Positions 1 to 7,000 of a stretch of 17,173 bases of DNA are shown piece after piece. Position 1 is the first letter of the stretch; each line of letters starts with the position of its first letter. The stretch covers positions 1 to 17,173 of the forward strand of contig JALOBM010000048.1 of assembly GCA_023228285.1 (NCBI GenBank), in the 5' to 3' direction. Source of the DNA: Candidatus Cloacimonadota bacterium (GTDB lineage Bacteria > Cloacimonadota > Cloacimonadia > Cloacimonadales > Cloacimonadaceae). The notes beneath the pieces are model-generated. The model was not told where the DNA came from and made no database searches. It saw nothing but the letters and a program-made list of their open reading frames with translations. The position numbers and the translations under genes are program-made.

Positions 1-390
1 TTCGCTGTATCGAGTGGAATATTCATTTACAGAAGCCGTTCTATGTCGAATCCACTGACGCCAACAGTCCATTGGGACACGAACGTGAAACTTCCATTCG
101 GTCATTTCTAATGGAGTTGTGTGTCTGTGACTCATTAAGTACCGTATCAATCCTCTATCATCGTTTATTGATCTTGTACCGGCACCATAACTCACCCTCG
201 CCGCTTGAACGACAGCCGAATCATTACCCATATGATCGACGAGACGAACGAATCCATCATCAAGACATTCAACAAGACAACCGCTGTTTTTCGAATGTGC
301 AAGATTGAGTAATGCTGCGAATTTTTCTGCTGTGACGTGCTCGCTTTCGCCAGCATCTTTTAACGCTTTAATACGCGATTGTAAACTCAT
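1..390 (-). CDS. thyX: Flavin-dependent thymidylate synthase ThyX, C-terminus cut off by window edge
   Basis: ThyX makes dTMP from dUMP using methylenetetrahydrofolate, with FAD and NAD(P)H, and supports phage DNA synthesis in the cytoplasm. The 130 visible codons run from an ATG at 388-390 to base 1 with no stop. The ThyX signature is seen at residues 115-128 ([14 protein letters not shown]), matching the family pattern RHRxxSxNExSxRY. Before it come the expected blocks: [40 protein letters not shown] and a [12 protein letters not shown] stretch. A Shine-Dalgarno AAGGA (bases 402-406, minus strand) lies 11 nt before the start. Compared with short ThyX proteins such as that of Thermotoga, about 40 residues precede the first conserved block, so there is an N-terminal helical extension. 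The C-terminal half, with more substrate-binding residues, lies outside the window. Its neighbour on the same strand is the metallopeptidase-like gene at 445-987. Confidence 0.95.
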   Translation of the reverse strand, partial: MSLQSRIKALKDAGESEHVTAEKFAALLNLAHSKNSGCLVECLDDGFVRLVDHMGNDSAVVQAARVSYGAGTRSINDDRGLIRYLMSHRHTTPLEMTEWKFHVRVPMDCWRQWIRHRTASVNEYSTRYSE

Positions 391-444
391 CAGGAATTAA
401 GTCCTTACTGTAATCACCTAAAGAATTAAATACAGGCCAAGTGC

Positions 445-987
445 CTATTCCGCCTTCGGGCTTATTGCCTGCACTTCTGTAATGATGCTTCTGAATTCGA
501 CAAGATCATCGAACCAAAATCCATAGCGTCGAACATTCTGTGAGAGCACGCCAAGATCAATGGGTACGATTCTCCAGCGTGGATTACCATTTTTATCGAG
601 TTTCTGTTCTTCTGTAAGGATAATTCTACCATAATCATCCTTACAAACTATTCTCTTCTTGTTCTCGACAACAACCTGTGGTTCGCACACAGGCTCAATT
701 CTTGTGAGATGTAAGTCAAGCAATGCATCGCACTGATCGTTTTTGAGAATTTCTTTCCACACTTCGCCAACCAATGTGATGCAGAAGTCGAAATCTCCCT
801 TCTGCCAGATTTTATTAGCAGCAGAGAATTTACGAATATTGCCGAGATTCAACCTATTATTCTTAAAAGGCTGGGCGTCTGAAAGCTCAACGACAATTGA
901 TACGCTTTCAAGATTGCTGTGATATTTTGCTTTGACTTCTTGTAATCTATCCATTACTGCTAATGGTGCGGTCCAGACTAGTGCCAT
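445..987 (-). CDS. Phage metallopeptidase-fold protein with lost zinc site (probable pseudoenzyme)
   Basis: This 180-residue protein resembles the putative phage metallopeptidase family (PhageMetallopep type). That family has, as I recall it, a DFxIxIxxxxW block, a DHELCH zinc motif, a DxxG turn, a second HD ligand and a ryGxWxxDLxxF end. Here I see DFDFCITLVGEVWKEIL (65-81), ALLDLHLTRIE (88-98) where ALLDHELCH is expected, DDYGRI (117-122), and VPIDLGVLSQNVRRYGFWFDDLVEF (141-165). The framework is kept but the HExxH residues read LHLTR, and the later histidine is isoleucine. It is therefore probably not a zinc peptidase and may be structural or regulatory. The reading frame is otherwise clean. 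The start at 987 has AAAGGA (994-999, minus strand) 6 nt upstream. It is divergent from the gene at 1044 and sits in tandem with thyX downstream. Confidence 0.75.
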   Translation of the reverse strand: MALVWTAPLAVMDRLQEVKAKYHSNLESVSIVVELSDAQPFKNNRLNLGNIRKFSAANKIWQKGDFDFCITLVGEVWKEILKNDQCDALLDLHLTRIEPVCEPQVVVENKKRIVCKDDYGRIILTEEQKLDKNGNPRWRIVPIDLGVLSQNVRRYGFWFDDLVEFRSIITEVQAISPKAE

Positions 988-1043
988 TTTATGTCCTTTG
1001 TGTTAGAATCAATTTCGTATTTAAATACAGGAGATAAACTAAT
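988..1043. promoter_or_regulatory. Divergent intergenic region with a perfect 12-bp palindrome
   Basis: This 56-base gap separates a minus-strand gene (start 987) from a plus-strand gene (start 1044), so promoters for both directions should lie here or read through from outside. It contains the perfect palindrome GTATTTAAATAC at 1017-1028, and Shine-Dalgarno sequences for both genes (TCCTTT at 994-999 for the minus gene; AGGAGA at 1029-1034 for the plus gene). The 11-mer TTAAATACAGG at 1021-1031 is also found at 426-436. No convincing sigma70 -35/-10 pair is seen. A phage-specific promoter or operator is possible but unproven. Confidence 0.35.
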
Positions 1044-1253
1044 ATGAGTGCAGAAAAAGTTCGACAGCGGCTTGTCCGCAGAATTTTGCGCCACGACGCC
1101 AAGATCCACACATTGGTTGAGTTGTTTGAAGCGATGGGGTCGCAAGATAAGAAGATGCGAGAAGAAATCGCAGAGACAATTGCAGAAATATTATATCCCA
1201 ACGGCCTTGGTAAAATAGCAGAAGTCATACACCCAAATGGAATAATATCATGA
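1044..1253 (+). CDS. Small helical protein translationally coupled to the capsid gene
   Basis: This 69-residue protein is not recognised. It is strongly charged and predicted helical: a basic N-terminus (KVRQRLVRRILRHDAK) is followed by an acidic helix (MREEIAETIAEIL). The C-terminus carries two short similar strings, LYPNGLGKIAEV and IHPNGIIS, which look like a small internal repeat (YPNG/HPNG). The start is well supported by AGGAGATAAACTAAT before the ATG. The stop overlaps the next ATG in an ATGA junction at 1250-1253, which suggests translational coupling with the probable major capsid gene. A role in capsid assembly, such as a small scaffold or cofactor, is only an inference from position. 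The opposite-strand frame here lacks a ribosome binding site and is not a gene. Confidence 0.75.
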   Translation: MSAEKVRQRLVRRILRHDAKIHTLVELFEAMGSQDKKMREEIAETIAEILYPNGLGKIAEVIHPNGIIS

Positions 1254-2392
1254 TTATTAATTACGAAACGCTAGAACAAACATATAGATCACACGGTCAA
1301 GAAACTACTGAAGCGATAATAGAATCGATACAGAAAGGTGAATTAAAACCAGATGATTTCAGTATCCGTGGATTAGCAAAAGCGATACTTGGGCAAGAAA
1401 AGGTCCAACAAATGGACCCAAGGTTAAATAACCACCTCGTCCTCGACCGTGACAACGTTGATGTAATAGCATTTTCAACCATTGTTCACAAAATAATTAC
1501 ATCAAAAATTTTAGAATCTTATTCGCAAGATGCTTTTATATTTTCTAAACTAGTTGACGTAATACCAAAAGATACACCAAAAGATACTACAAATATAGAT
1601 GTAGAAGAAAGTATAGATTCTGCAGAGAGTACGAGACGTGGTTTTATTGTACCTGTGACCTCAGATTCGATATTTTATGACAGGACTGGACAAATTCTTC
1701 TGCGTGCTTCAGAGGTCGGTGAAATTCTTGGCCTAAATAAAGAAAAACGATTACTTGATGTACTAATAGGTATTACCAATAATTATGTGTGGAAAGGAAC
1801 TCCATTTAACACATACAATGCTACTGACGTGACGTTTAATACGTATAGCACAAGAGGTACTGGTGTTGCACCAGATGGTAATTGGGTTAATCAAATCGAT
1901 GACGAATTAATAGATTGGACTGATGTAGATGCTGCCGAGCAGATATTTTCCAATATCGTTGACCCCAATACTGGCGAATCGCTATTGACTCACGCCACCA
2001 CAGTGCTGGTAATGCCAGCATATCGACATGCCGCGCATCGAATCTTCAACGCCACTGAGATAAAATATTCCTCTGGTACATCTGAAGCAATCGCACCGAA
2101 CCCGCTTGCAAATTATACTGTTGTTGAAAGTAGACTCGCCTACCGTCGCTTATTAGCTGCCAGTATTGATGCTGCCAGCGCTAAGAAATATTGGTTTATC
2201 GGAGATTTCAAAAAAGCATTCTCATATGTTGAGGATTGGCCATTATCAGTTGTAGAAGCACCTTTAAGTGAGTTTGGGTCTTTTGGTGAATTTGGCGACG
2301 GTATTATTCTGCGCTTCAAAGCCAGCGAAAAAGGCGAAGCGTTAATGAAAGATCCAAGATATGTAGTGATGAGTACTGGTAGTAAGCCGTAG
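1250..2392 (+). CDS. Probable major capsid protein (HK97-like fold)
   Basis: This 380-residue protein is probably the subunit of the phage head shell. The length suits HK97-fold capsid proteins. The C-terminal part has the family-like order of features: a putative-antigen loop region, a GDFKKAF strand (about 314-320) where many capsid proteins have a similar phrase, a polar loop, then FGDGIILRFKASEKGEALMKDP (about 348-369) followed by YVVMSTG. The sequence of an FxDGxxxRxKxxxKG-like strand, then a xDPRxVV end, is typical of phage capsid proteins. Residues 1-110 are helical and charged and could act as a scaffold-like delta segment. Residues 130-190 contain a GFIVPVTSDSIFYDRTGQIL strand and a helix. 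The start is the ATG in the ATGA overlap with the gene before it, with a weak GGA upstream. Another virion protein of similar size cannot be excluded. Confidence 0.72.
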   Translation: MIINYETLEQTYRSHGQETTEAIIESIQKGELKPDDFSIRGLAKAILGQEKVQQMDPRLNNHLVLDRDNVDVIAFSTIVHKIITSKILESYSQDAFIFSKLVDVIPKDTPKDTTNIDVEESIDSAESTRRGFIVPVTSDSIFYDRTGQILLRASEVGEILGLNKEKRLLDVLIGITNNYVWKGTPFNTYNATDVTFNTYSTRGTGVAPDGNWVNQIDDELIDWTDVDAAEQIFSNIVDPNTGESLLTHATTVLVMPAYRHAAHRIFNATEIKYSSGTSEAIAPNPLANYTVVESRLAYRRLLAASIDAASAKKYWFIGDFKKAFSYVEDWPLSVVEAPLSEFGSFGEFGDGIILRFKASEKGEALMKDPRYVVMSTGSKP

Positions 2393-2406
2393 TTTAAAGA
2401 TATATT

Positions 2407-3087
2407 ATGAAATTATCATCACTGCAGAATGACAATGATATTATTAAAACTCCATATAGCGAACGTCGCGGATATAAAATATATCTAGTAGACGGCGGAT
2501 CTGTTAGGAATTTATCAAGTTCAGCCGAGGAATTTGGTGGCGTAGCGATACATCCACAATTTCCCGATTTGATACCAGAAGATGAGGTCTGGATTGAAAA
2601 AGATTCGCACAAAAATGAAATTCCATTATTAGTCGATACAGCATTATATCAGTTGGAACAGATTGCTGCTGGCAAGAATAAAGACGAAGTATATGACGCA
2701 GCAATTAATCGAGAAAAAAGAGAACGTGGAATATTAGATATTATAGAGCACGGCAAGAAGGTAAACGCCAAGCTTCCAAGATCGATTTACGTTGAACCAT
2801 ATTGTGTTCTCAAGGATGGTTCACATGTGTGGCTCGTCAATGGCGAAGAAGTCAGGAATCATACCAAGACCGATTTCATCGAAGGTGGCCATGGTTATGT
2901 GTATGATTTCATCCCTAAAGGTGAAATATGGTTAGAGGATGGCATAAGTGAAGAAGAATTGCCATATATCCTATACCATGAAACTACTGAAAGAACATTG
3001 ATGAAAAATAGTGGTATGAGCTACGATAAAGCTCACGAGATTTCAGCAGATAAAGAATACAAAGCAAGACAAAAAGACGAAATGTAG
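2407..3087 (+). CDS. Two-copy domain protein; second copy has a zincin-like HExxE motif
   Basis: This 226-residue protein contains the same domain twice. Copy 1 spans about residues 24-107 and copy 2 about 137-222. Matching parts are YLVDGGSVRN and WLVNGEEVRN, FPDLIPEDEVWIEK and YDFIPKGEIWLED, EIPLLVDTALYQL and ELPYILYHETTERTL, then DEVYDAAINREKRER and YDKAHEISADKEYKAR. Copy 2 has HETTE at 191-195 and an AHE at 209-211 followed by E217, a metal-binding-like pattern (HExxE, lM..Gm.Y..AH..A...E). In copy 1 the matching positions are DTALY and AAI, so that copy seems degenerate. It lies 14 bases after the probable capsid gene. A processing protease or a head-associated metal-binding protein are candidate roles, but I cannot assign a named family. 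Start at 2407 has only a weak upstream AAAGAT. Confidence 0.7.
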   Translation: MKLSSLQNDNDIIKTPYSERRGYKIYLVDGGSVRNLSSSAEEFGGVAIHPQFPDLIPEDEVWIEKDSHKNEIPLLVDTALYQLEQIAAGKNKDEVYDAAINREKRERGILDIIEHGKKVNAKLPRSIYVEPYCVLKDGSHVWLVNGEEVRNHTKTDFIEGGHGYVYDFIPKGEIWLEDGISEEELPYILYHETTERTLMKNSGMSYDKAHEISADKEYKARQKDEM

Positions 3088-3134
3088 TATCAAAAGTAAA
3101 TATAATAACACAGAATTGATTGTGTATTTAATGG

Positions 3135-3389
3135 CTACCTAAGCCGATTAGCTTTTTGCCGAGCAGTAACTAGAATTATGTCTAATTTTCGATGTAGCGT
3201 TTTTGGTACCGGCTGCCCAGCAATCAATTCACGTATCATCGATCGCAACCCGTCCGCCTGGTACGTTAGTCCATTTTCGATAATTTCTCGTATGTCAGAC
3301 TTAGTAAATGATAAAGCGTAGTCTAACCAACCCTGGTACAAAGTATTGCCAGCTTTTACAAGTTCCAATTCTTCGAAAAATGGTTTCAT
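3135..3389 (-). CDS. Unknown 84-residue protein on the opposite strand
   Basis: I do not recognise this protein. It is mostly charged and predicted helical, with the run SFTKSDIREIIENGLTY in the middle and a basic C-terminus (HRKLDIILVTARQKANRLR). It is the only minus-strand gene among the structural genes, convergent with the gene ending at 3087 and divergent from the zinc-finger gene at 3464. A -10-like TATAAT on its strand (3422-3427) lies about 33 bases before the ATG at 3387-3389, which supports independent expression. The Shine-Dalgarno is weak (AAAGATAG-like upstream). Composition looks like neighbouring genes. A small regulator or inserted accessory gene is possible, but nothing in the sequence shows it. 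Confidence 0.6.
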   Translation of the reverse strand: MKPFFEELELVKAGNTLYQGWLDYALSFTKSDIREIIENGLTYQADGLRSMIRELIAGQPVPKTLHRKLDIILVTARQKANRLR

Positions 3390-3399
3390 ATATCTATCT

Positions 3400-3455
3400 T
3401 TGAATTGTTTAATTCTGTCGAATTATACTATAATGTTTCTCTTTTGAATAAAGGC
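3400..3455. promoter_or_regulatory. Candidate bidirectional promoter with back-to-back -10 boxes
   Basis: The AT-rich near-palindrome ATTATACTATAAT (3422-3434) gives TATAAT on the plus strand at 3429-3434 and TATAAT on the minus strand at 3427-3422. For the plus direction a weak TTGTTT (3405-3410) lies 18 bases upstream, leading to the gene at 3464. For the minus direction a weak TTATTC (3451-3446) lies 18 bases away, leading to the gene starting at 3389. Both -35 matches are poor. A plus-strand Shine-Dalgarno AAAGG (3450-3454) precedes the ATG at 3464 by 9 bases. Confidence 0.4.
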
Positions 3456-3463
3456 TATCTTTT

Positions 3464-3862
3464 ATGAGCGAACAGTTGATTTGTCAGTATTGTGGTAAAG
3501 CAGCCAAGAGTAAGTCTGGTCTGACTCTACACGAAAAGACCTGCGACAAGAGAACTTGTGATAAGAAAGAGGAAGCGAAAGTGAACGTCTCGACGCCAAA
3601 CCCATACAGCCCAGACGACCGTGAGTATGACGAGCGTGATGAATGTGATGAGCGTGATGAACGCCACGAAAAACCAAATGGTAAGCAAGCCAAAGCTAGT
3701 CCATTTTCAATTGGTGCATTCTTGGTGATGACGGATTATATTCCAATATTACTCGATGTTGACTTCTGCATCGCATTGAGTAATTATATTCTTGAACATG
3801 GTAGCCCAAATAGTGCTATCATGGCGTTCGCACATCAGCTTAACAAGCTTGATGGCGATTAG
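3464..3862 (+). CDS. C2HC zinc-finger protein with DERDE repeats
   Basis: This 132-residue protein has one classical-type zinc finger at residues 7-27: C7-x2-C10-x12-H23-x3-C27, with CGKAAKSKSGLTLHEKTC. The KSKSGL phrase before the histidine is typical of C2H2-type fingers, here with a final cysteine. A low-complexity acidic/basic linker follows, containing DEREYDERDE-like repeats (about residues 52-68) built from a repeated GATGAGCGTGAT-type DNA unit (about 3628-3666). The C-terminal half (about 80-132) is a hydrophobic helical domain (FSIGAFLVMTDYIPILLDVDFCIAL) of unknown type. It may bind nucleic acid or a protein, which is an inference from the finger. The start has AAAGG 9 bases upstream and a candidate promoter upstream. 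Codon use is like its neighbours. Confidence 0.75.
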   Translation: MSEQLICQYCGKAAKSKSGLTLHEKTCDKRTCDKKEEAKVNVSTPNPYSPDDREYDERDECDERDERHEKPNGKQAKASPFSIGAFLVMTDYIPILLDVDFCIALSNYILEHGSPNSAIMAFAHQLNKLDGD

Positions 3863-3872
3863 TATATAACAT

Positions 3873-4049
3873 ATGCAATACACAAGAACAGCAATATTGT
3901 CTGCAGTGGCAATATTGCTGTTTGCGTATTTCGGGATTGTCAAAATATTATGCTACTGGCTATATGAAGATGCCAAGGTATACATAATTTCTGTTTTTAT
4001 ATGGCTTTTTTGCTTATCTCTTGTGCGGAAGCCTACGCAACTACGGTAG
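3873..4049 (+). CDS. Small two-helix membrane protein (58 residues)
   Basis: A short frame from ATG at 3873 to TAG at 4047-4049 encodes 58 residues. It has two hydrophobic stretches, around residues 8-28 (AILSAVAILLFAYFGIV and on) and 36-50 (KVYIISVFIWLFCLSL), separated by a short loop with YEDAK, and a basic C-terminus (VRKPTQLR). The pattern fits a small integral inner-membrane protein with two membrane spans. Holin-like or superinfection-exclusion roles fit the size, but there is no lysin gene beside it, so neither is shown. The upstream Shine-Dalgarno is not evident, which lowers confidence in translation. It sits between the zinc-finger gene (10 bases) and the first giant gene (37 bases). 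Confidence 0.5.
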   Translation: MQYTRTAILSAVAILLFAYFGIVKILCYWLYEDAKVYIISVFIWLFCLSLVRKPTQLR

Positions 4050-4086
4050 ATACGGGATGAAAGATAAGTAATAAGGAAATTATTCT

Positions 4087-7000
4087 ATGTCTATACAAAA
4101 TAGCTGCTCTGTGACTGCACAGTTACCTTCAAATCCATATGACGGCCAGATTTGGGTTGATGGTAATTTAGTCAGATGGAAATGGTCGTCTGAATTTTCC
4201 GTTTGGGTCAATATAGGATCTGTTAATTCATACGCTATAGCAGATGCTACAACCACTGGGTTGATGAGTTCGCAAGATAAACGGTTTCTTGACTCAATCC
4301 CTCCAGTCGCTGGTGCTTTCGGAATTGTAACCGATCAGAGTGCGATTATTAGATCGCCAGATAATAGAGTTGGCCTGGTAAGTGGTGCAGTAAAACTACA
4401 TAGCGATAGTATTGATGTTGAGTGTGTCGATGTTAATGGCAGCGCATATCTTGGTCAGGCATTACCAGACGATCCAACTGGTAAGAAACTATCTGGTATT
4501 AAATTCTCATTAAAAGACAAATTCCTTGATGCATTGTGTCTTGAAGTTGTTGGCCCAACAGGCCAAACTGGTGCTACTGGTGCTACTGGTATTGCTGGGA
4601 CTGATGGATTTAATGATGGTCCGACCGGTGCTACTGGTGCTGCTGGTGCTGACGCAGAGACGGCATATGCGTTTAGCGGCATTAAAGTAATTGACTCTTC
4701 AGATATTGTTGATACTGCGGTTGTAGCGTTGCAGATGGATGGGACTGCCGGTAGGTTGTCATATACGACAGCCAAGATGAATGTTCCATCTAATTCTGCT
4801 CCAGCAGATCAATTGACGGCACAACCAATACAAAGATCACTCTCATATCCGACTGTTGCAGCTAGCGGTAAAGATTATGTAACGCTTGATGACTGGAGTC
4901 TATCAATACCAAGTGGAGATCTATTGTCAGATGATGCAGAAGTACTATTAGTAAAAATGCCAGCTGATATAGCTGTTGGAGAAATAGCAAACATCGAGCT
5001 AACGAAGCTGACAGATCTAATTTCTGTTGTTGTCGATTCATATAAAGAAAAGCTAGCATCTTTTCAGACAACATGGTTAGCACAGATGAAAGCATATATC
5101 GAAGAAAAAGACTCAGCCGCACGCGAAATATTATCATCACTTGCGCAAGATGTATCACTTTGTGAATTTAAAAGGCCCTTGGAATTTTGTTTAGGAATTG
5201 CACCATCTGATTGCTCGCAAGGTGTTGCAATGACACAATTAACATCAGATATTACGATAGATGCGACTACAATCTATGTCGATTCAGCTGATAATTTCCC
5301 AAGCGACGAAGCATATACTGTCATAGTAGCTGGCGAAAATATGTATGTTTCAGGTGGCTGGGGCACTACTACTTGGACTGTGATCAGAGGATATGATAGT
5401 ACTACTGCTACTACTCATGCTTCTGGAACTGTCGTAACATTGAAGATTGAAGTTGTAGTACCTATTGTGTCATCTGGCAGCACGCCGCAACCTGCACCAA
5501 CAAGCAGTACCATTACAACTTCATCTACTACAACTACCGATAGTTCTGACACAAATACAGAATCATTAACGAAATCATCTTACTCACCGATAGCCATATA
5601 TGATCCAACAAATCCAGCCAAATGTTTGTTGCCATATCGTATGATGCTTATCATCATTACAGACGAATCTAATCCAATATACGTTACAGGAATACCAGAT
5701 TCTAGTGGTACACTTGTAAACTATTATAACAACGATAAGGCTGAATGGGAAAAATTCATTGACAATCTAACACCAAATCAGAAAGTAGCTTTAGGTATAC
5801 TACAAATACCTAAAGCTGGCAGTGAGTATTATGGAGACATACGAGATTTAAAATGTGCAGATTGCACATTACCATACGACTCTTTAAGAGATGGCACATT
5901 CTATCATTTGTTATCTGAACAAAGTCCGAAAATAACATCTAGTGATATTGTCACTTTTGTTAATGAGATGCTAGATAATGTCGAATATGGCGATGATTCA
6001 AACCCATTGAGAATGTGCGGTGGTGAGTTTTTGCCAAATCAAATCAATATATTATATAAATCGAAAGCACTAAGTACAGACGCAACCAGCATATTAGCAG
6101 AGCAGGCAGCATTAGATGATGCGATAGCGGAGTTGCAACAAGATTCTAATTTAGCTGATGTCTGTTTTGTGTCGGCAATAAGCTCATCATCGACTACACA
6201 TAATCAAGATGATCGATGGCTCAGAGATGCCACTACGACTGCGAGTAGGTATCTGTGCTATCAGTGTCCTACCTCGACAATACCAGGCACTGATAAAGTC
6301 GTTATTATGTGTATAACTGACGAAGCTGGTCCAATCTATAGTTATGATGGTTATCTTGGTCCAGATGGTGAAAGTGGTCCAGTCGGCGTTCCGCCAGGTA
6401 TGAGTGCTTGGGATTATGATTTGGCAAAGTGGAAGGATTCTCTTGCTGCTTTGAGTAATAGTAGTAACAAGGTGCGTCTTGGAATATTGCAACCACTTGG
6501 TAATACTGGCACAACAGTTGCTCCGGGCGGGCTATTAAAACCAAATTCATCTGCGTGGCCTGGAGATTCTGATAGAAAGAAGATAACAATAACTAAAACC
6601 AACGTTACATCATTTACGCCCGAAGACATGCTGACGTCTTTTAAGGCAATAACTGATAATAATGATTATGCAGCAACTATCCTTTATGTTGTTGTTGATA
6701 CATCTGGTTCGCTTGGAGATCCAACAGAAGTCAATAATATAGTGACCGCTGGTGTCACTATGATTCAAAAGACATACACAAGCCTACATATATCGACAGA
6801 TATTGTTGATATAGGTACGAATAAAAGAGGCGAGCTTGCTGAGCCACCGCTTATGAGTGGCTATACTATAAAAGCGGCTGATAGCAAATATCTGTGGGGG
6901 TATCAATATGTATCGCCAGCAAAATCAACTATTTTATTTCCGACAGTATATGTTAGATCGACAATCGATGCTGCCGAGAGATGGTTGGGCCGCGCTGTTG

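Noticed and set aside
72..308. Plus-strand 78-residue frame
   Set aside because: It is antisense to thyX, whose conserved signature fixes the minus strand as coding.
989..1228. Minus-strand 79-residue frame
   Set aside because: It overlaps a plus-strand gene with a strong AGGAGA and an ATGA junction with the capsid gene.
3109..3126. Small ACACA/TGTGT hairpin between convergent genes
   Set aside because: Only five base pairs with no T-tract; too weak to call a terminator.
3628..3666. Repeated GATGAGCGTGAT units as a possible CRISPR or direct-repeat array
   Set aside because: They are in-frame coding repeats of a DERDE linker with no spacers.
3873..4049. Calling the small membrane protein a holin
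   Set aside because: No endolysin or spanin gene is visible nearby, so only a generic membrane protein call is supported.
4455..4775. Minus-strand frame rich in APVAPVGP
   Set aside because: It is the antisense reading of the collagen-like repeat.
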